A stretch of DNA of 16,727 nt from Planctomycetes bacterium GWF2_50_10 (GTDB lineage Bacteria > Planctomycetota > Phycisphaerae > Sedimentisphaerales > GWF2-50-10): NCBI GenBank assembly GCA_001824635.1, contig MHYB01000070.1, positions 3,134-19,860 on the forward strand. Direction: 5' to 3'. Shown one piece after another: positions 13,435-16,727 of the stretch. The notes beneath the pieces are model-generated. The model was given only the letters and a program-made list of their open reading frames with translations, did not search any database and had not been told where the DNA came from. Every line of letters begins with the position of its first letter. Position 1 is the stretch's first letter. Made by a program: the position numbers and the translations under genes.

Positions 13435-15549
13435 CTATTCAATAATCATTCTAGCTAATTCAGCCCTTGCATCGACATAATCTTTAGCTTTAACACTGTA
13501 TAAATTAAAGCTGGAAGCGACGGTCTTGATTACATCTCTTACACATGAGGCATCGCCCCTGTTCTGTGCCATAATGAAGTATTCAAAATCCTCAATCGAA
13601 TCCCGTATGATTTTCAAACGTATACTGGCCAATGGCCCATCAATCCCGGCATATTTTCCAGGATAAAGCAGGGATCCTTCGCCATTCCATTTTTTCCCGC
13701 CCGCTTCATAAGTAGCCGCATTTGCCCAGGGATTAACATTCGTTGGCTTGCCTGAATCATCTTTTCTGGCCCATGCAGTTGTCTGCCAATATAATAGGCC
13801 TTTAAGGTTAAGAGAGTAGGTGAACCATGCCGGTATTCTATATTCTAGAAGACTAGAATCTAAAAGCCAATTTGTGACGCCGGGATGCGTCAACGCAGAA
13901 TATGACCAGACTTCATCACCGGCTTTTTGGCGGTCGACAATATCTTTCACATCAGCCAGTTCCCATGATGGAACCCAAATATCAACAGAACCGGCCATAC
14001 TCGGCCAAGAACTCTCCTGAGGTTTAATTTGTTCGGTCACAAGCAGCTTTATTGTTTTATGCGCATACTTATGAATCGCTTCGCCGTATTTGATAATTTC
14101 ATTGTAGTATTCTTTTGTCCCAGGCTCATCAAAGTAAACGTAGCCTGTTCCGATCCAAGGATTTGCAATTAATAACTCATTATAGGATTTCAAGTAGCCT
14201 GGCAGTTTTGATGCATTTGCCATAGTCGAATAAAATCCAGGCACCCTGAAAAAGAAACTGCTAAATTCGGCTTTAAAAGCCCGCAGTTCATCGAGATATT
14301 GTTTGGTAAAAATAGCAGCCCCTGTGCTATCAAATTTCTGGGGAAATTTCTGGAAAACAGTCATTATGCAATGATCACGAAGCATTCTTTGGTACTGTTT
14401 CACGAGCAGATTATAGCTCGCTGTATCTGTCTTGAGGCCATGTGACCAACTAATGTCCTTGATATCACCAAAATATGTTTTCAATGATGGCTCAGAAGGC
14501 AATTGAAAATCCCAGACTGTCAGCGTGACGGGAATCGATGCAATTATCTGATTATTGGTCCTCACACTCATCAAACAACTGTACTGACCTGCAATGGCAT
14601 CGGCTGGTATCGAAACATCAAACCAATAGCCCTGGCTGCTTTTGCTATTGATTTCCACAGCTGCCACCGATACCGGCATACCTGTATATGGGTTAATAAA
14701 TGGAACAAGTGCATCCGGGTAATTGCCAAGCCTGCTTTTTAAAAGATGTGAAGCTTTGGTTATCGGCACATAATGCTCTCGAAATGCAATGATTACAGGC
14801 AAAGCCCCCGGCTGACCGTTGCCAACATATTTCCAATCATTGAAAGCAAACTGCACCGGGCCGATGTCTACGGAATTTTTGTTTGCCACAACGATCTGAA
14901 ATGATTCGGTTTCATTTTTTGCCGCGCTGATTTCAGCCTTGTCTGAAAAAGCAAAATCCAGGTCTCCCTGGAGAACCCTTTCATAAGAAGGGATAACGCT
15001 GACGGTAACCTTTGCTAACACGTTTTCGATTTTGACGGTTGTAACCTGGTTTGATGTAGTAAGCGTGTTAACTGATTTGGAATTTAAGTTTTTAATCTGG
15101 CCGACATTCGTTATAGTCAGGCCTGTTTTTTTTTCGACGAGTTGATTATTCGAGGCATTTATTGCGTAATCACCTTTGAACTTTATATTAAGCTGCCTTT
15201 TTGATGCAATCACAATCGTTGAATCGCAGTGGATTCCAAGATTAAAATCCTCTGACCAGAAAAGAACATTGTCGTTATTATCTTCCGCCTTTTCGAGTTT
15301 TACGATTTTGTCAAAAATAATTGCACCAAGCAAGAGCTTATTTGACCCCGGCCCCCCATAAATTTGAAGTTCGTTAGGCGCGATAAATTTAAATTTGCCA
15401 CCGGCTGTCTCGACATCGAATGATCCGTTATCAATAAAAACTGAGTTTACTTGATTAGTGCTGTCGCCCTTAAAGCGCACGTTATTTACGTCATATGCAC
15501 CTGCGCAAAGGCTGGCCGCCAAAATTACCATTATACCGATCAATTTCAT
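13435..15549 (-). CDS. Secreted GH123 / DUF4091-type glycoside hydrolase-like protein
   Basis: This 704-aa protein has a signal peptide (MKLIGIMVILAASLCAGAYD, cleavage near 18) and two recognisable halves. Residues ~20-345 are beta-rich, ending in a domain with SYECLM/VTLTVWDF-type strands (YSCLMSVRTNNQ, then IPVTLTVWDFQLP at 339-351), as seen before GH123 catalytic domains. Residues ~355-660 look like the GH123/DUF4091 TIM barrel: YVYFDEPGTKEYY (470-482) contains the Asp474-Glu475 pair matching the catalytic Asp-Glu of GH123 beta-N-acetylgalactosaminidases. SVDIWVPSWE, GLLYWQTTAW, NPWAN, GEGSLLYPGK and LASIRLKIIRDSIEDFEYF (641-659) are the characteristic later motifs. The start has AGGA 6 nt before ATG. 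It probably acts on amino-sugar glycans in the periplasm or outside the cell. Its position upstream on the same strand could link it to the polysaccharide cluster, but it may be independent. Activity is not proven by sequence. Confidence 0.85.
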   Translation of the reverse strand: MKLIGIMVILAASLCAGAYDVNNVRFKGDSTNQVNSVFIDNGSFDVETAGGKFKFIAPNELQIYGGPGSNKLLLGAIIFDKIVKLEKAEDNNDNVLFWSEDFNLGIHCDSTIVIASKRQLNIKFKGDYAINASNNQLVEKKTGLTITNVGQIKNLNSKSVNTLTTSNQVTTVKIENVLAKVTVSVIPSYERVLQGDLDFAFSDKAEISAAKNETESFQIVVANKNSVDIGPVQFAFNDWKYVGNGQPGALPVIIAFREHYVPITKASHLLKSRLGNYPDALVPFINPYTGMPVSVAAVEINSKSSQGYWFDVSIPADAIAGQYSCLMSVRTNNQIIASIPVTLTVWDFQLPSEPSLKTYFGDIKDISWSHGLKTDTASYNLLVKQYQRMLRDHCIMTVFQKFPQKFDSTGAAIFTKQYLDELRAFKAEFSSFFFRVPGFYSTMANASKLPGYLKSYNELLIANPWIGTGYVYFDEPGTKEYYNEIIKYGEAIHKYAHKTIKLLVTEQIKPQESSWPSMAGSVDIWVPSWELADVKDIVDRQKAGDEVWSYSALTHPGVTNWLLDSSLLEYRIPAWFTYSLNLKGLLYWQTTAWARKDDSGKPTNVNPWANAATYEAGGKKWNGEGSLLYPGKYAGIDGPLASIRLKIIRDSIEDFEYFIMAQNRGDASCVRDVIKTVASSFNLYSVKAKDYVDARAELARMIIE

Positions 15550-15563
15550 GATAGATCCTCATC

Positions 15564-15714
15564 AACCACGGATTCACACGGATTGGCACTGCTTATTAAA
15601 TACGTAATACGAAAAACTAACTATTCACAACATATATAAACCACTGATTAACACAGGTCAGCACTGATGACCAAAAATACGAAAATCTGCGAAAATCAGT
15701 GATAATCCGTGGTT
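15564..15714. repeat. Inverted 'aaccacggatt' intergenic repeat with internal degenerate copies
   Basis: Perfect 11-bp arms aaccacggatt (15564-15574) and aatccgtggtt (15704-15714) enclose about 130 nt. Within lie related words: cacacggattggcactg near 15576-15590, ccactgattaacacagg at 15641-15657, gcactgatga at 15661-15670, and an inverted atcagtgataat just before the right arm. This is the 'ccacggattaacacggat' kind of intergenic repeat familiar from many bacterial genomes (recalled, not searched). It lies just upstream of the GH123-like gene, so its transcript or promoter would run through it. Confidence 0.6.
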
Positions 15715-15850
15715 AAAAATAATTTCTCAAAAAATTTTCAAATCCCGCTAAACTCACTGCACTTTATTGGCGACATTAAAGTTGAACGCTGTATGGTTCA
15801 CTGATGTAAGCAGTACCAAAGATGTGCGTTCTTTTACAACTTAATCGGGT
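15715..15850. other. Gene-free AT-rich spacer between two repeat tracts
   Basis: I see no open frame worth calling and no clear promoter or terminator. A 7-bp inverted pair, aaatccc near 15740 and gggattt at 15851-15857, links this spacer to the start of the 21-nt array. Confidence 0.35.
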
Positions 15851-16168
15851 GGGATTTTAAAAAGCCTCGTTTTTGCTCAAATAACAAGCTTTTCCTCCGC
15901 TTTACGTCGCTTCATCTGCAAAATTTCAGGCTTAAAATCGCTTATACCAAGCTTTAAACTGGCTATACAAAGCCTCAACTCGCAAGTTCGATGCTTTATG
16001 TACGAAGTTTCAGGTTTAAAGTGCAGCATTTTAAGCCTCAAAGTTCCTGTTTTATGCCTCAAAAGCGGCATTTGAGCCTTCAAATTACCAGTTAAAAGCC
16101 TCAAATTAGCAAAAAAAAGCCTGCGGCTGGCCGTTTAAAGCCTTGTTTCAGCGATTAAAAGCTTCAAA
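15851..16168. repeat. Degenerate 21-nt tandem repeat array, about 15 units
   Basis: Cutting the plus strand every 21 nt from 15875 to 16168 gives fourteen units that align without gaps. Each is a variable 5' third followed by a match to AAAGCCTCAAA. Clear copies end at 15979, 16042, 16063 and 16105; weaker ones end at 15958, 16000, 16084, 16147 and 16168. A further unit at 15851-15871 is offset by 3 nt. On the minus strand the period encodes seven residues, giving an open frame (16104 to 15877) of the form LRLxxxx/LKLxxxx/FKPExxx. The frame lacks a ribosome-binding site and looks like a by-product of the repeat, so I do not call it a gene. The repeat itself is clear. Twenty-one nt is two helical turns, so AT-rich segments lie on one face of the DNA. 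Confidence 0.8.
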
Positions 16169-16214
16169 TCAGCCGGTCGAGACCACAATTTCCTACCCTT
16201 ATATCGGCAATTAA

Positions 16215-16260
16215 TGCCATGTGTTATGGCAAAAATATGGGAAAATTAAATTTAAAGGAG
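16215..16260 (+). promoter_or_regulatory. Leader hairpin and strong Shine-Dalgarno of the fibronectin-III gene
   Basis: tgccat/atggca (16215-16220 with 16226-16231) forms a 6-bp hairpin with a 5-nt loop, then an AT-rich stretch leads to AAGGAG at 16255-16260, 8 nt before the ATG at 16269. The Shine-Dalgarno fixes the start. The hairpin's role is unknown. Confidence 0.45.
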
Positions 16261-16268
16261 AATGAATT

Positions 16269-16727
16269 ATGGCCAGTTTCCCGACAAAAGAGAATGACGT
16301 ACTCGTATTAGCTCAGGAAATGAAAAGCGGGTTGGTTGCCAACCCCATCATTTACCCCGAGCCGCCGGTAGCCACGCTTGATCTTGGCAACATGCTAACC
16401 GCCCTGACAACGGCCCAGAATGCGCTTGTTGCCGCACAGGCAGCTTCGGAAGCCGCCATCCAGGCCAAGCTCAATGCGCTTGAGGTGTTAACCGAAGCGA
16501 TGAAAAAGGATATCCGCTACGCCGAGAACACGGTAAGCGGCGATAATGAAAAGCTCATGCTCATAGGCTGGGGCGCGAGAAAACCCAAGACTCCCATCCC
16601 CGCCCCAGGCCAGCCGCTGATGCTTGTCGCCGCGTTGCAGGATGAAGGTATTGTGGGACTAGCCTGGCAAAGCCCCGTCGAAGGCGGAAAACCCGCCGCC
16701 TACAAGATCCAGCGGAGGATGAGGCCC
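16269..16727 (+). CDS. Fibronectin type III domain protein, 3' end beyond the window
   Basis: An open frame of 153 codons runs off the right edge. It starts MASFPTKENDVLVLAQEMKSGL and has an alanine-rich helical segment (about 50-80: TALTTAQNALVAAQAASEAAIQ region), then MKKDIRYAENTVSGDNEKLMLIGWGARKPK (about 85-115). From about residue 120 the sequence LMLVAALQDEGIVGLAWQSPVEGGKPAAYKIQRR reads as the first strands of an FN3 domain. There is no signal peptide. I recognise this layout from small hypothetical 'fibronectin type III domain-containing' proteins found in several phyla; they usually finish soon after the FN3 domain, at around 200 aa. Function is unknown. The GC-richer codon use contrasts with the AT-rich repeat tract just upstream. 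AAGGAG 8 nt before the ATG supports the start. Confidence 0.8.
   Translation, partial: MASFPTKENDVLVLAQEMKSGLVANPIIYPEPPVATLDLGNMLTALTTAQNALVAAQAASEAAIQAKLNALEVLTEAMKKDIRYAENTVSGDNEKLMLIGWGARKPKTPIPAPGQPLMLVAALQDEGIVGLAWQSPVEGGKPAAYKIQRRMRP

Noticed and set aside
15877..16104. Minus-strand 75-residue frame with seven-residue periodicity
   Set aside because: Its periodicity follows directly from the 21-nt DNA repeat, there is no Shine-Dalgarno, and units differ at every position without preserving a clear heptad code. It is treated as a by-product of the array.
15851..16168. CRISPR array
   Set aside because: Units are only 21 nt with no conserved repeat separated by unique spacers of normal length, the repeat is degenerate throughout, and no cas genes are present.

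Overview
The window reads as chromosomal DNA of a Planctomycetota-type bacterium, most likely a Phycisphaerae/Sedimentisphaerales-like lineage. This is an inference from four things: a ThiD2-ThiE fusion, a secreted GH123/DUF4091-type protein, a short fibronectin-III protein with a familiar N-terminus, and degenerate 21-nt (heptad-coding) tandem repeats between genes. No rRNA, tRNA, transposase or CRISPR array was seen.

Layout. 1-596 (+) is the 3' end of guaA. 655-1452 (+) is a secreted PAP2-type phosphatase. 1451-1609 is a compact palindromic element with five nested hairpins/stems, followed by gene-free DNA to 1886. Everything from 1887 to 15549 is on the minus strand. Read in the direction of transcription it is: a secreted GH123/DUF4091-like protein (15549-13435); block A of an exopolysaccharide/O-antigen cluster (acyltransferase, flippase, Wzy/WaaL-like polymerase or ligase, GT4, acyltransferase; 13336-8379), whose genes overlap by 1 or 4 nt; a 116-nt gap; block B (zinc-ribbon methyltransferase, FemAB/GNAT-like protein, GT4, GT2, DegT-family aminotransferase; 8262-2998), also tightly packed; and finally thiD2-thiE (2960-1887), which has its own palindromic operator/promoter-like site. 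15550-16268 is rich in repeats. A plus-strand fibronectin-III protein begins at 16269 and runs off the window.

How the genes fit together. The polysaccharide genes make sense as one Wzx/Wzy-type pathway. The aminotransferase and methyltransferase would make or decorate sugars, two GT4 and one GT2 enzymes would build a repeat unit, and two left-handed beta-helix acyltransferases plus the FemAB/GNAT protein would add acyl or amino-acid-like substituents. The flippase would export the lipid-linked unit and the O-antigen-ligase-family protein would polymerise or ligate it. An initiating phosphoglycosyl transferase, a Wza/Wzc export machine and nucleotide-sugar enzymes are absent here and must lie elsewhere. 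The cluster, especially 4.1-13.3 kb, looks visibly AT-richer than guaA/PAP2 and thiE, which fits a horizontally exchanged surface-polysaccharide locus.

The points most worth a second look are the 159-bp structured element at 1451-1609, the perfect 11-bp inverted repeat touching the thiE start codon (Fur-box-like, with a possible leaderless promoter inside it), and a strictly 21-nt-phased degenerate repeat array at about 15851-16168.
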